Assembly: GCF_004328625.1 (NCBI RefSeq)
Contig: NZ_CP032229.1
Span: 2,232,001 to 2,296,000, forward strand
Source of the DNA: Streptomyces seoulensis
GTDB lineage: Bacteria > Actinomycetota > Actinomycetes > Streptomycetales > Streptomycetaceae
Reading direction: 5' to 3'
Length of the DNA: 64,000 nucleotides
The notes under the pieces are model-generated. The model saw only the letters and a program-made list of their open reading frames with translations, searched no databases and was not told where the DNA came from. The position numbers and the translations under genes were made by a program. Shown here piece after piece: positions 7,377-16,071 of this stretch. Numbering within the stretch: position 1 is the first letter of the stretch; every line of letters begins with the position of its first letter.

Positions 7377-8495
7377 TCAGGCCGGTTCCCGGCGGGCCGA
7401 GCAGAAGGCCACCGTGAGGTCGCGGACCAGCGCCTTGCGCTCGTAGTCGTCCAGCTCCACCAGCCCGCGCGTGGTGAGCCGGGTGACCGTGTCCTCCACC
7501 GAGTCCACCACCGAGCTGAGCATGGTGGCCCGCTGCTGGGCGTCCAGCGCGGCGATCCGGCGCCGCTGCATGGCGGCGGCCACCTCGGGCGCGTACTCCA
7601 CCCGGACCGGCTGCACCGAGAACACCTCCACCCCGACCGGCGCCACGTCGGCCGCTACCAGCCGGGTCAGCGCGTCCCCGGCCGCGTCCGCCCCGCTGCG
7701 CACCCCGCCGGGCAGCTCCACCGGGACCCGCGCGAGGGCCGACTCGACGCATTCGCGCAGGTAGGTCTCGTGCTCCTCGATGCCGAGCAGCGCCCGCGCG
7801 GTGTCCCGCACGCGCCACACCACCAGCACCACCACCCGCAGCGCCACCCCGCCCGCGTCGGCCGCCGGCACCGCCCCGCTCCGCCAGTGCCGCAGCCGCA
7901 CATCGGCCCGGCGCCGCCGCAGCAGCGGGTTGATCCACAGCAGCCCGGTGCGCCGTACGGTCCCCCGGTTGCGGCCGAACAGCCCCAGTACGTAGGCCCG
8001 TCCGGTGCGCCCGCGCGCCAGCCCGCCGAACCCGAGCAGCCCCAGCGCACCGGTTCCCGCGTACGCCGCCCACTGCGCGGTGCCGAGCCCCGCGCCGGCG
8101 TGCGTGCCGAGCACCTCACCGGGCAGCATCCCGGCCCACCAGGTGGTGGCCACGCACCCGGCGACCCCGCCGAGCCCGGCCAGCACCCCGGCCGCGCCGG
8201 GCAGCACCCGCGCCGGACGCTCCTGGAGCTCCGGGTCGGGCCGCACTTCGGGGCGTCTGCGGACCGGCGCCGCACGGACGGCCCGGGGCTGTTCGCCGGT
8301 GCCCCGGCGGCGGTTCACCACGGCGGGACGCCGCGCCCCGGGGGCGGGTTCGTCGCGGAAGAGGAGGTGGACGGGGATCTCGGTGGTCGCCTCGTTGTGG
8401 ATCAGCCGGGGCGGCCGGACGGCCGTCCCGGCGCCGCCCGGCAGGCTCTCGGGGTGATCGTCGGGCTCGTGCGTGTGGGGTGTGGTGGTGCTCAT
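7377..8495 (-). CDS. SPFH/band 7 domain membrane protein
   Basis: A 372-residue protein. The first 100 residues are hydrophilic and Pro/Arg-rich. Two hydrophobic segments follow around residues 105-170 (GCVATTWWAGML and WAAYAGTGALGLLGFGG). The rest is an SPFH (stomatin/prohibitin-like) domain: GLLWINPLLRRRRADVRLRHW, then RVVVLVVWRVRDTARALLGIEEHETYLRECVESAL and SVQPVRVEYAPEVAAAMQRRRIAALDAQQRA as landmarks. Such proteins scaffold membrane microdomains. The ATG at 8495 has GGAGG nine bases upstream. Function here is not known. Confidence 0.82.
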   Translation of the reverse strand: MSTTTPHTHEPDDHPESLPGGAGTAVRPPRLIHNEATTEIPVHLLFRDEPAPGARRPAVVNRRRGTGEQPRAVRAAPVRRRPEVRPDPELQERPARVLPGAAGVLAGLGGVAGCVATTWWAGMLPGEVLGTHAGAGLGTAQWAAYAGTGALGLLGFGGLARGRTGRAYVLGLFGRNRGTVRRTGLLWINPLLRRRRADVRLRHWRSGAVPAADAGGVALRVVVLVVWRVRDTARALLGIEEHETYLRECVESALARVPVELPGGVRSGADAAGDALTRLVAADVAPVGVEVFSVQPVRVEYAPEVAAAMQRRRIAALDAQQRATMLSSVVDSVEDTVTRLTTRGLVELDDYERKALVRDLTVAFCSARREPA

Positions 8496-8582
8496 GGGTG
8501 CCTCCAGCCTCCGCGCCGGGTGCGTCATGACAGGGGATGCCGGGCCGCGCGCGGACGCGGGGCCCGGGGGTGACCGGGCGCC

Positions 8583-9875
8583 TCAGCCGAACAGACGGCG
8601 CCAGGTCTCGGGGCCCGGATAGCCGTCCGCCGCTCCGCCGCGCCAGCCCTGGGCGCGCTGGAAGGCTTCGACGGCACGCCGGTCGGACTCGCTCCAGCGG
8701 GGTCCGGGCCCGGTCGCGTAGAAGCTGCCGAATCCTTTCTTCACCAGTTGCCGCCCCAACAGGGTGACCTGGGCGTTGTCCGCGCCCGCCTTGAAGTACT
8801 GCTTGCCGGGGAAGGCCGGGACGCCGCCGGGGCCCGCCGAGCCCGCGGTGATGTCCTTGCCCGCGCCGGTGACCAGCAGTTCCCAGGTACGCGGGCCGGG
8901 CAGCCCGTCGGCGTCGGCGCCGGTCCAGCCCTGGGCCTGCTGGAACGCCTGGGTGGCGCGCCGGTCGGCCTCGCCCCAGACCGGGCCGGGCCCGGTCGAG
9001 TAGTACGAGCCGCCGCCCCGGGCGACCAGCATCTCGCCGAGCTGGGTGACGTACTTGTTGTTCGCGCCGGGACCGAAGTAGGAGGTGCCGGGGAAGGGCA
9101 CCGGGGTGGCCGTCGGCTCGGCGCCCGCCGTGCCCGCGGTCACTCCCTTGTAGCGGTAGGGGACGTACTTGGTGGTGTTGTTCCAGTAGGGGTAGGGCGT
9201 GCTCTGGCGGCGGGTGTGCGGGGGCGTCTGCTCGTAGGCCGTGTAGGCGGTGTGGGTGTAGTCGGTCCAGCCGCCGAAGATCACTACGTGCGAGCCGCCC
9301 TCGGGGTCGGCGGCGTTGTGGAAGAGCAGGATGTCGCCGGGCTGGAGCTCTCCCTTGGTGATCTTCACGGCGAACTGGCCGAGGCTGCCGGTCCACTCGT
9401 TGGAGAGCAGCCCCCAGGCCATGGAGACATAGCCCGAGCAGTCCTGGCGGTACCCGTCCGACCAGAACTTGGTCATGCTGTACGGCACCTGCGCGGTGAC
9501 CCACTGCTTGGCCCGGTTGATGATCGCCGTCCGGGTGGTGGCGGGGGCCTTGGTCTGCGGCCGGGCGGGTGAGCCGGCCGGGCCGTGCAGGGGTGCGGTG
9601 CCGCCCTGCGGGGTCGCGGACCCGCCGTCCGCCGCCGGGGCGCCGGGGCGGTGCGGGGCCGTGTGCGGGGGCGGCGCCTGGGCGAGCGCGCCGGCCGCGG
9701 GGGCGGCGCCGAGGACGGCGGACGCGGCGGCGGCCACGACCACCGCGCCCCGGGCGGCCGGGCGGACGCCGGTACGGGCGGACGCCGGGCGGGGGGCGAG
9801 CCGCCGCCACCGGACGCAGCCGAGGCAGTCGCAGTCGCTCACCGGATCGAATTCCTCGAAGACCGGAGCCGTCAT
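8583..9875 (-). CDS. Exported NlpC/P60-like cysteine peptidase with two peptidoglycan-binding-like repeats
   Basis: A 430-residue cell-wall protein. A short cytoplasmic head holds a CDCLGC cluster before RWRR, then a hydrophobic export/anchor segment near residues 45-65. The catalytic domain shows the Cys motif DCSGYVSMAWG and the His motif GSHVVIFGGW, with GELQPGDILLFHN between them, as in NlpC/P60 or amidase-like enzymes. The C-terminus has two about 75-residue repeats, each FPG...FxxGAxN...Q.LGxxLV...G.GSxY.TGPGPxWxExDRRA..AFQ.AQGW, a Streptomyces peptidoglycan-binding-type module. The start is the ATG at 9875; upstream in-frame codons look noncoding. Confidence 0.85.
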   Translation of the reverse strand: MTAPVFEEFDPVSDCDCLGCVRWRRLAPRPASARTGVRPAARGAVVVAAAASAVLGAAPAAGALAQAPPPHTAPHRPGAPAADGGSATPQGGTAPLHGPAGSPARPQTKAPATTRTAIINRAKQWVTAQVPYSMTKFWSDGYRQDCSGYVSMAWGLLSNEWTGSLGQFAVKITKGELQPGDILLFHNAADPEGGSHVVIFGGWTDYTHTAYTAYEQTPPHTRRQSTPYPYWNNTTKYVPYRYKGVTAGTAGAEPTATPVPFPGTSYFGPGANNKYVTQLGEMLVARGGGSYYSTGPGPVWGEADRRATQAFQQAQGWTGADADGLPGPRTWELLVTGAGKDITAGSAGPGGVPAFPGKQYFKAGADNAQVTLLGRQLVKKGFGSFYATGPGPRWSESDRRAVEAFQRAQGWRGGAADGYPGPETWRRLFG

Positions 9876-10060
9876 GCGATCTGCCTCACATTCGGGATGG
9901 ATATGTCCGCGTGTGTGCACGTTGATCAGTCTCACAACTGTCCGCGTGGCGCGCATGTTGACGGTCCGAATGGTGCACACCCCCGGCCGGCCCCCGGCGA
10001 GGCGCCTCGGCGGCGGTCAGGAGCACCCTGGCTGGTCCTGTAGAGTTTTCCCGTCAGCAG

Positions 10061-10134
10061 GCGCCGCTAGCTCAGTTGGTTAGAGCAGCTGACTCTTAAT
10101 CAGCGGGTCCGGGGTTCGAGTCCCTGGCGGCGCA
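10061..10134 (+). tRNA. tRNA-Lys (anticodon CTT), copy 2
   Basis: Identical in all 74 nt to the gene at 5957-6030, with the same acceptor pairing GCGCCGC/GCGGCGC and anticodon loop CTCTTAA. The upstream TAGAGTTTTC at 10041-10050 resembles the TAGTATTTTC before copy 1, so the promoter -10 region is partly duplicated too. Two terminator-like hairpins follow. Confidence 0.97.
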
Positions 10135-10144
10135 CAGACAACGA

Positions 10145-10182
10145 GCAGGCCCCCCGTGCGAACGGGGGGCCTGCTTGCGTTT
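10145..10182 (+). terminator. Intrinsic terminator after tRNA-Lys copy 2
   Basis: A perfect 13-bp GC-rich stem (10145-10157 with 10162-10174) with loop GCGA, followed by TTGCGTTT. Placement right after the tRNA fits factor-independent termination. Confidence 0.85.
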
Positions 10183-10206
10183 CCGTTCACCGCAATGAAC
10201 GGTTTT
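10183..10206 (+). terminator. Second tandem terminator-like hairpin
   Basis: CCGTTCA (10183-10189) pairs with TGAACGG (10196-10202) across a six-base loop and runs into TTTT. It stands directly behind the first terminator, so the tRNA unit appears to be double-insulated from cslA. Confidence 0.55.
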
Positions 10207-10501
10207 GACCGGTAAACAACAGGTTTCGCATCTTGCGATCATGCTCGTCGGCGTAGAACCCTGTTGTCCACGATGCCGTGGAAACACGGCAGTTGGGGGG
10301 AAGTACCGGTCGCGCACCGCGCCCAGGGGGGCCATCTCGCGCCGCGACCGGAGCATCGCCGTTCCCTGCCCTGCTCACGGTGAGTCATGGCATGGTCACG
10401 GTCGCATGCCGTGAAGTCGTCCGCGCCAGCCTGGGGAGGTCCGTCGCGGGCGGAAGGACTGACGAAACACGCGCCGATCCGCGCGTGTGGGGGGATGACA
10501 C
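10207..10501. other. Untranslated region before cslA
   Basis: No convincing gene. It likely holds the cslA promoter and leader. TTGACC at 10205-10210 with CATCTT about 18 bp later is a weak promoter candidate overlapping the second hairpin. TCACGG and CCGTGA segments recur around 10376-10411, giving several alternative small hairpins. I see no known riboswitch consensus. Confidence 0.4.
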
Positions 10502-12379
10502 ATGACGGACGATCCGTCACGCACCACCAGACCGGGACCCGTCGCGCACCGGCCCGGCCGGACCGCGAAGGGCCTGCCGCGCTACGACTACGAGCACTAC
10601 AGCCGTCTCGCCGGCCCGCTCACCCAGCCGCCGGACGGGCGGCCGTACACCGTCCGCTACCGCTCGCTGCTCGCGCAGGAGCCGCACCGGGTGCGGGCCG
10701 CGCTGATGCTGGGCGCGGCCCCGCTGCTCTCGCTCGTCCTGCTGGGCTGGCTGCTCCAGCCGGAGCACTGGACCGAGCGCGACCACCCCGCCTACGGCTT
10801 CCTGCCGGCGCTGGACACCCTGATGCTGGTCTCGATCGGCCTGATCGAGCTGTTCCGCTGCCTGAACGTGCTGTCCAACGCGCACGCCACCCTCGTCGCC
10901 CGTGACCCGGTGCCGGTGGTGCCCGAGGCCGGGACCCGGGTGGCCTTCCTGACCTCCTTCGTGCCCGGCAAGGAGCCGCTGGAGATGGTCACCCGGACGT
11001 TGGAGGCGGCCGTCCGGCTGCGTCACCGGGGGCTGCTGCACGTCTGGCTGCTGGACGAGGGCGACGACCCGGCCGTCAAGGAGGTCTGCGCCCGGCTCGG
11101 CGTCCGCCACTTCAGCCGCAAGGGCGTGGCGAAGTGGAACCAGCCCTCGGGCCCGCACCGCGCGAGGACCAAGCACGGCAACTACAACGCCTGGCTGGAC
11201 GCGCACGGCGACGCCTACGACTTCTTCGCCTCCGTCGACACCGACCACGTCCCGCTCCCCAACTACCTGGAGCGGATGCTCGGCTGGTTCCGCGACCCGG
11301 ACGTCGGCTTCGTCGTCGGCCCGCAGGTGTACGGCAACTACGACACGTTCGTCACCAAGGCCGCCGAGTCGCAGCAGTTCCTCTTCCACGCGCTGATCCA
11401 GCGCGCCGGGAACCGCTACGGCGCCCCGATGTTCGTCGGCACCTCCAACGCGGTGCGGATCGGCGCGCTGAAGCAGATCGGCGGGCTGTACGACTCGATC
11501 ACCGAGGACATGGCGACCGGCTTCGAGATGCACCGCGCCACCAACCCGGCCACCGGCCGCAAGTGGCGGTCGGTCTACACCCCGGACGTGCTCGCGGTGG
11601 GCGAGGGCCCGAACGCCTGGACCGACTTCTTCACCCAGCAGCTGCGCTGGTCGCGGGGGACGTACGAGACGATCCTCAAGCAGTACGGGAAGGGCTTCGC
11701 CGGCCTGCCGCCGGGCAAGCTGTTCAACTACACGATGATGATCGTGTTCTACCCGATGTCCGCCCTCAACTGGATTCTGGCCGCCCTGAGTTGCGCGCTC
11801 TTCCTGGGCCTGGGCGCCTCGGGCGTGAACATCGACCCGACCGTCTGGCTGATGCTGTACGGCAACGCCTCCGCGCTCCAGATCGGCCTGTACCTCTGGA
11901 ACCGGCGGCACAACGTCTCCCCGCACGAGCCGGAGGGGTCCGGCGGGATCGCGGGCATGATGATGTCGGCGCTCTCCGCACCGGTGTACGCCCGCGCGCT
12001 GCTGGACGCGGTGCTGCGCCGCAGGAGCGGCTTCGTGGTGACCCCCAAGGGCGACTCGGCCAGCCCGGACACCCTGTTCGGGACGTTCCGCATCCACTGG
12101 TTCTTCATCGCGGTGTTCGCGGGCTCGCTGACGGCGGGCTTCACGCTGGACCACGCCCACCCGGCGATGGTCACCTGGGCGGTCTTCGCGCTGCTGATCA
12201 CGGCTTCGCCGATCCTGGTCTGGGGATGGTCGCTGCGGGGTGAGCGCGTGCCGGACACGGCCGCGGCGCCCGCACCGGAGCCGCCGCCCGTGCCGCGGGT
12301 CCCGGCGCAGCGCACGGCGCGGGACAGCGAGCAGACCCTGCGGATCGGCGTCGGCGGGCTGGGGGGACGGGACGAATGA
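10502..12379 (+). CDS. cslA: Cellulose synthase-like glycosyltransferase CslA
   Basis: A 625-residue membrane GT2 processive glycosyltransferase that makes a beta-glycan at Streptomyces hyphal tips. Two membrane spans lie near residues 66-85 and 103-120. The catalytic domain follows with DEGDD (185-189), DTDH (246-249, the DxD site), TED (334-336) and QQLRW (379-383), the complete D,D,D,QxxRW set. C-terminal spans are visible near residues 398-440, 450-465 and after 535. The start ATG follows GGGGGG with seven bases between. The stop overlaps the glxA start (ATGA), so synthase and oxidase are coupled. Polymer identity (cellulose-like) is from work on the family. Confidence 0.95.
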   Translation: MTDDPSRTTRPGPVAHRPGRTAKGLPRYDYEHYSRLAGPLTQPPDGRPYTVRYRSLLAQEPHRVRAALMLGAAPLLSLVLLGWLLQPEHWTERDHPAYGFLPALDTLMLVSIGLIELFRCLNVLSNAHATLVARDPVPVVPEAGTRVAFLTSFVPGKEPLEMVTRTLEAAVRLRHRGLLHVWLLDEGDDPAVKEVCARLGVRHFSRKGVAKWNQPSGPHRARTKHGNYNAWLDAHGDAYDFFASVDTDHVPLPNYLERMLGWFRDPDVGFVVGPQVYGNYDTFVTKAAESQQFLFHALIQRAGNRYGAPMFVGTSNAVRIGALKQIGGLYDSITEDMATGFEMHRATNPATGRKWRSVYTPDVLAVGEGPNAWTDFFTQQLRWSRGTYETILKQYGKGFAGLPPGKLFNYTMMIVFYPMSALNWILAALSCALFLGLGASGVNIDPTVWLMLYGNASALQIGLYLWNRRHNVSPHEPEGSGGIAGMMMSALSAPVYARALLDAVLRRRSGFVVTPKGDSASPDTLFGTFRIHWFFIAVFAGSLTAGFTLDHAHPAMVTWAVFALLITASPILVWGWSLRGERVPDTAAAPAPEPPPVPRVPAQRTARDSEQTLRIGVGGLGGRDE

Positions 12380-14310
12380 GGGACCTCACCGGGCGCCGCC
12401 GCGCCCGCCGGCTGGGCATGGGCGCCGTGGTGGTCCTCGCGCTGGCCGGGATGAACGGCCCCTGGCTCTACCGCTTCGGCACCGAGCGGTACCACCGGTA
12501 CGCGATCGACAGGCCGGAGTACAAGGCCGCCAACGGCCGCTGGGAGATCGTGGAGTTCCCCGAGGAGTACCGCCAGGACACCATCCACGCGGCGCTGCTG
12601 CGCACCGGCAAGGTGCTGCTGGTGGCGGGGTCGGGCAACAAGCAGGAGAACTTCGACGCCAAGCGGTTCGACACCCGGCTCTGGGACCCGGTCAGGGGCA
12701 CGGTCGAGAAGATCCCCACGCCCAAGGACCTGTTCTGCACCGGCCACACCCAACTGGCCGACGGCCGGCTGCTGATCGCGGGCGGCACCAAGCGGTACGA
12801 GAAGCTCAAGGGCGATGTCACCAAGGCGGGCGGCCTGATGATCGTCCACAACGAGAACCCGGACCGCCCGGTCACACTGCCGGCCGGCACCCGTTTCACC
12901 GGGCGGGGCAACGGCCGCACCTTCGTCTCCAAGGACCCGGTCCTCGTCCCGCGCGCGAAGAAGGTCTTCGACCGCGCGGGCCGCTTCCTGCGCAACGACC
13001 CGGGCCTCGGCCGCATCTACGTCGAGGCGCAGCGCAGCGGCACGAGGTACGGGACCGGCACGCAGGACAACTACCGGGTGCGCGGGCTCACCGGCGCCGA
13101 GGCGCGCAACACGTACGGCATCGCGCAGAAGCTGGCGCTCGACAAGAAGGACTTCCAGGGCATCCGGGACGCCTTCGAGTTCGATCCGGTGGCCGAGCGG
13201 TACATCAAGGTCGACCCGATGAACGAGGCCCGCTGGTACCCGACGCTCACCACCCTGGCGGACGGCAAGGTGCTCAGCGTCTCGGGGCTGGACGACATCG
13301 GGCAGCTGGTGCCGGGCAAGAACGAGGTCTTCGACCCGGCGACCGGGAAGTGGGCGTACACGCCGAAGGTCCGGCAGTTCCCGACCTACCCGGCGCTGTT
13401 CCTGATGCAGAACGGCAAGGTCTTCTACTCGGGCTCCAACGCGGGGTACGGGCCGGACGACGTGGGCCGGAAGCCCGGCGTGTGGGACGTGGGCACCAAC
13501 GAGTTCACCGAGCTGCCGGGGCTGAGCGATCCCGGCCGGCTGGAGACCTCGGGGACGGTGCTGCTGCCTCCGGCGCAGGACGAGCGGTTCCTGGTGATCG
13601 GCGGGGGCGGGGTCGGGGAGTCCGCGCTGGCCAGCAGGAAGACCCGGCTGATCGACCTCAAGGCGCGTGATCCACGGTTCGTGGACGGGCCCTCGCTCGC
13701 GAAGGGGACCCGGTATCCGCAGGTCTCGGTGCTGCCCGACGACACCGTGCTGGTGTCGGGGGGCTCGGAGGACTACCGGGGGCGGGGCGACTCCGACATC
13801 CTCCAGGCGCGGATCTACCACCCGGACAGCGGCCGCTTCACCCGGGTCGCCGACCCGCTGGTGGGGCGGAACTACCACTCCGGGTCGGTCCTGCTGCCGG
13901 ACGGGCGGGTGATGTTCTTCGGCTCCGACCCGCTGTACGGGGACCGGGCGAACACCCGGCCGGGGAAGTTCGAGCAGCGGATCGAGATCTACACGCCGCC
14001 GTATCTGTACCGGGGTTCGCGGCCCTCGCTGGGTGCCGGGCCGGAGCGGATCGCGCGGGGCGGGTCGGGGACGTTCGTCTCCGCGCATGCTTCGAGCATC
14101 CGCAAGGTGCGGCTGATCCGGCCGAGCGCCGCCACGCATGTGACGGACGTGGACCAGCGGTCCATCGCGCTGGGGTTCAGCGTGTCGGGGGACCGGGTGA
14201 CCGTGCGGGTGCCGGGCAACCGGAATCTGGTGCAGGCGGGGTGGTACATGCTGTTCGTGGACGACGACCAGGGGACGCCGTCGAAGGCGCGATGGGTGCG
14301 GGTGCCCTAG
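12376..14310 (+). CDS. glxA: Radical copper oxidase GlxA
   Basis: A 644-residue membrane-anchored, extracytoplasmic galactose-oxidase/glyoxal-oxidase-type enzyme needed with CslA for tip glycan deposition and development. One N-terminal anchor (GMGAVVVLALAGM) is followed by a kelch-like seven-bladed propeller. The crosslink pair is visible: Cys121 in DLFCTGHTQ and Tyr288 in ARWYPTLTT. The axial Tyr-His pair is in RNYHSGSVLLP and the last copper His in THVTDVDQR. All copper-site residues are therefore present. It starts inside the cslA stop. Its stop shares bases with the convergent cslZ stop. Confidence 0.95.
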   Translation: MRDLTGRRRARRLGMGAVVVLALAGMNGPWLYRFGTERYHRYAIDRPEYKAANGRWEIVEFPEEYRQDTIHAALLRTGKVLLVAGSGNKQENFDAKRFDTRLWDPVRGTVEKIPTPKDLFCTGHTQLADGRLLIAGGTKRYEKLKGDVTKAGGLMIVHNENPDRPVTLPAGTRFTGRGNGRTFVSKDPVLVPRAKKVFDRAGRFLRNDPGLGRIYVEAQRSGTRYGTGTQDNYRVRGLTGAEARNTYGIAQKLALDKKDFQGIRDAFEFDPVAERYIKVDPMNEARWYPTLTTLADGKVLSVSGLDDIGQLVPGKNEVFDPATGKWAYTPKVRQFPTYPALFLMQNGKVFYSGSNAGYGPDDVGRKPGVWDVGTNEFTELPGLSDPGRLETSGTVLLPPAQDERFLVIGGGGVGESALASRKTRLIDLKARDPRFVDGPSLAKGTRYPQVSVLPDDTVLVSGGSEDYRGRGDSDILQARIYHPDSGRFTRVADPLVGRNYHSGSVLLPDGRVMFFGSDPLYGDRANTRPGKFEQRIEIYTPPYLYRGSRPSLGAGPERIARGGSGTFVSAHASSIRKVRLIRPSAATHVTDVDQRSIALGFSVSGDRVTVRVPGNRNLVQAGWYMLFVDDDQGTPSKARWVRVP

Positions 14311-15299
14311 CCGCCGGCCAGCTTCAGGGCGTACTCCGGCCACCAGGCCCCCGCCTTCGGGCCCCCTCGGCATTCGCCGTCCGACTCTCCCGGGCGTTTG
14401 ACCCAGAGGTAGGCGTCGACGAGGGGGTCCGCCGTCCTGGTGGTCGGAGGCTCGCCCAGGGCCCGGCCCGGCGGGTTGCACCAGCGCTCCTCCGGGGCGC
14501 CCGCCGTGTACGGGCCGTTGCCGTTGCGGCTGGTGTCGACGACGAAGTGCTTGCCGCCGACCTCGGCCGAGAGGCGCTTGCCGTAGGCGACGGAGTCCGG
14601 CGTGGAGTAGAAGTTGGAGACGTTGACGGCGAACCCGTCGGCGTCCGCCACGCCCGCCGCCTTAAGCGGGGCGTGGATCTGGTCGGGCCGGCCCCAGCCC
14701 GCGTTGCCCGCGTCCAGGTAGACCCTGGTGTGCTTCAGGGCCGCGAGCCGGGTGACCGCGCCCCGCAGGAGGTCGTAGCGCTCCTCGTGGAATTCCTCCG
14801 GGGTGCAGCCGTCCACCAGGTGGAGCAGGGCGTCCGGTTCGAGGACGACGGTGGCGGGGCGGTTCCCGATGCCGCGCGCCACCCCGTCGACCCAGGCCCG
14901 GTACGCGGCTCCGTCGGCCGCGCCCCCGCGCGAGTACTGGCCGCAGTCGCGGTGCGGGATGTTGTAGAGGACCAGCAGCGCGGTACGGCCGGACCGGGCG
15001 GCGGCCTCGGTGTACCCGCGTGCCTCCCCCTCCGGGTTCTCCGGGCCGAGCCACTCCCCCACCGGCTGCCCGGCGATCCGCCGTATCCGCGCGGCCTCCG
15101 CCGTCCGGCCGGCCTTCTCGTAGGCGGCGACCTGGCGGGCGGCGCTGCCGTCGGGGTTGACCCAGTAGGGGTCCCCCGGCTGTGCGGTGGCGGCCGGCGC
15201 TTTCCCGGCGCCCCGGTCGTCCCCCGGCGCACACCCCGCCGTCAGCAGTGCCGCCCCCAGCAGCACCGCGGACGCACGGGTCCCCCATTTGCCGTCCAT
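14307..15299 (-). CDS. cslZ: GH6 endoglucanase lipoprotein CslZ
   Basis: A 330-residue lipid-anchored glycoside hydrolase family 6 enzyme, expected to trim or release the CslA beta-glucan. The signal peptide ends in the lipobox LTAGC (Cys near residue 24). GH6 landmarks are LYNIPHRDCGQYSRGGA, the acid motif VVLEPDAL, YLDAGNAGWG, FAVNVSNF, HFVVDTSRNGNGP and the C-terminal YLWVKRPGESDGEC. The catalytic Asp in RDCG and the LEPDAL Asp are intact. The ATG at 15299 has GGGGGG seven bases before it. The gene converges on glxA with stop codons overlapping in a CTAG. Confidence 0.92.
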   Translation of the reverse strand: MDGKWGTRASAVLLGAALLTAGCAPGDDRGAGKAPAATAQPGDPYWVNPDGSAARQVAAYEKAGRTAEAARIRRIAGQPVGEWLGPENPEGEARGYTEAAARSGRTALLVLYNIPHRDCGQYSRGGAADGAAYRAWVDGVARGIGNRPATVVLEPDALLHLVDGCTPEEFHEERYDLLRGAVTRLAALKHTRVYLDAGNAGWGRPDQIHAPLKAAGVADADGFAVNVSNFYSTPDSVAYGKRLSAEVGGKHFVVDTSRNGNGPYTAGAPEERWCNPPGRALGEPPTTRTADPLVDAYLWVKRPGESDGECRGGPKAGAWWPEYALKLAGG

Positions 15300-15405
15300 G
15301 CGTTTCCCCCCTGGGCGCATCAGCTCCGGAGGGCCAATCGTGGCATACCGGCCGTGCCGGACATGGCCGGACGCGGAAGCCAACGCCCTTGAGGTGCCGG
15401 GGTGT

Positions 15406-16059
15406 TCAGGCTCCCGTACCGGTGAGGTACGCGGAGACGACCACGTTGGCCGTGTAGGCGCGGGTGGTCCGGTCGTAGGTGCCGCCGCAGGTGATCAGGC
15501 GGAGTTCGGCGCGGCCGGGGTGGCGGGTGCCGTAGGCGCGGGTGGCGTCGAAGTGGTCGGCGGGGAGCACCTCGACGTCGTCGATGGTGAACCGGGCGAC
15601 CTTGCCGTCCGCGCGGACCACCCGGACGGTCTCGCCGGGTTCGAGGGTGCTGAGGCGGTAGAAGACGGCGGGCCGGGTCTCGGTGTCGACGTGGCCGACC
15701 AGCAGCGCGGTGCCGTTCGCGCCGGGTGTGGTCCCGGCGCCGTACCAGCCGACCACCCCGGGCTGGTCGAAGGGCGGCGGGTCGATGGCGCCCCGGCTGT
15801 CCAGTCCGCGCTTCACCACCGGTGCCTGGATGGCGAGTTGGGGGATGTCGACGCGCTGCGGGACGGAGTCGGGCAGCGGGGTCGCCGGGGCGGGCAGGGT
15901 GACGCCGCCGAGTCCGGCCACGTCGCCGTGCGTGGTGCCGGCCGGGCTGTCGGGCAGCCCGGTCGCCTCACGCCCCCAGAGCCAGAGTCCGAGCAGCAGC
16001 ACGGCCCAGGCCACGGCCGTGACCATGCGGCCGGTGGCGCGCCCCTGCTCCTCGGCCAT
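15406..16059 (-). CDS. Class F sortase
   Basis: A 217-residue membrane-bound transpeptidase that would link a surface protein to the wall. One N-terminal membrane segment (VTAVAWAVLLLGLWLWG) is followed by the sortase barrel. The triad is visible: His in LLVGHVDT, Cys in LRLITCGG and Arg in DRTTRAY. Short length and the SIGAXX-free IDIPQLAIQAPV start (here RVDIPQLAIQAPVV) are typical of actinobacterial class F. It lies 12 bp downstream of the small surface-protein gene on the same strand, so the two are probably one operon. Confidence 0.9.
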   Translation of the reverse strand: MAEEQGRATGRMVTAVAWAVLLLGLWLWGREATGLPDSPAGTTHGDVAGLGGVTLPAPATPLPDSVPQRVDIPQLAIQAPVVKRGLDSRGAIDPPPFDQPGVVGWYGAGTTPGANGTALLVGHVDTETRPAVFYRLSTLEPGETVRVVRADGKVARFTIDDVEVLPADHFDATRAYGTRHPGRAELRLITCGGTYDRTTRAYTANVVVSAYLTGTGA

Positions 16060-16071
16060 CCCGGCGCCCGC

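Noticed and set aside
5957..10134. Integrative element bounded by tRNA att sites
   Set aside because: There is no integrase, excisionase or partial tRNA copy; the two tRNAs are both complete.
10205..10501. Riboswitch in the cslA leader
   Set aside because: I looked for c-di-AMP, c-di-GMP and other common riboswitch motifs; none of their conserved strings is visible.
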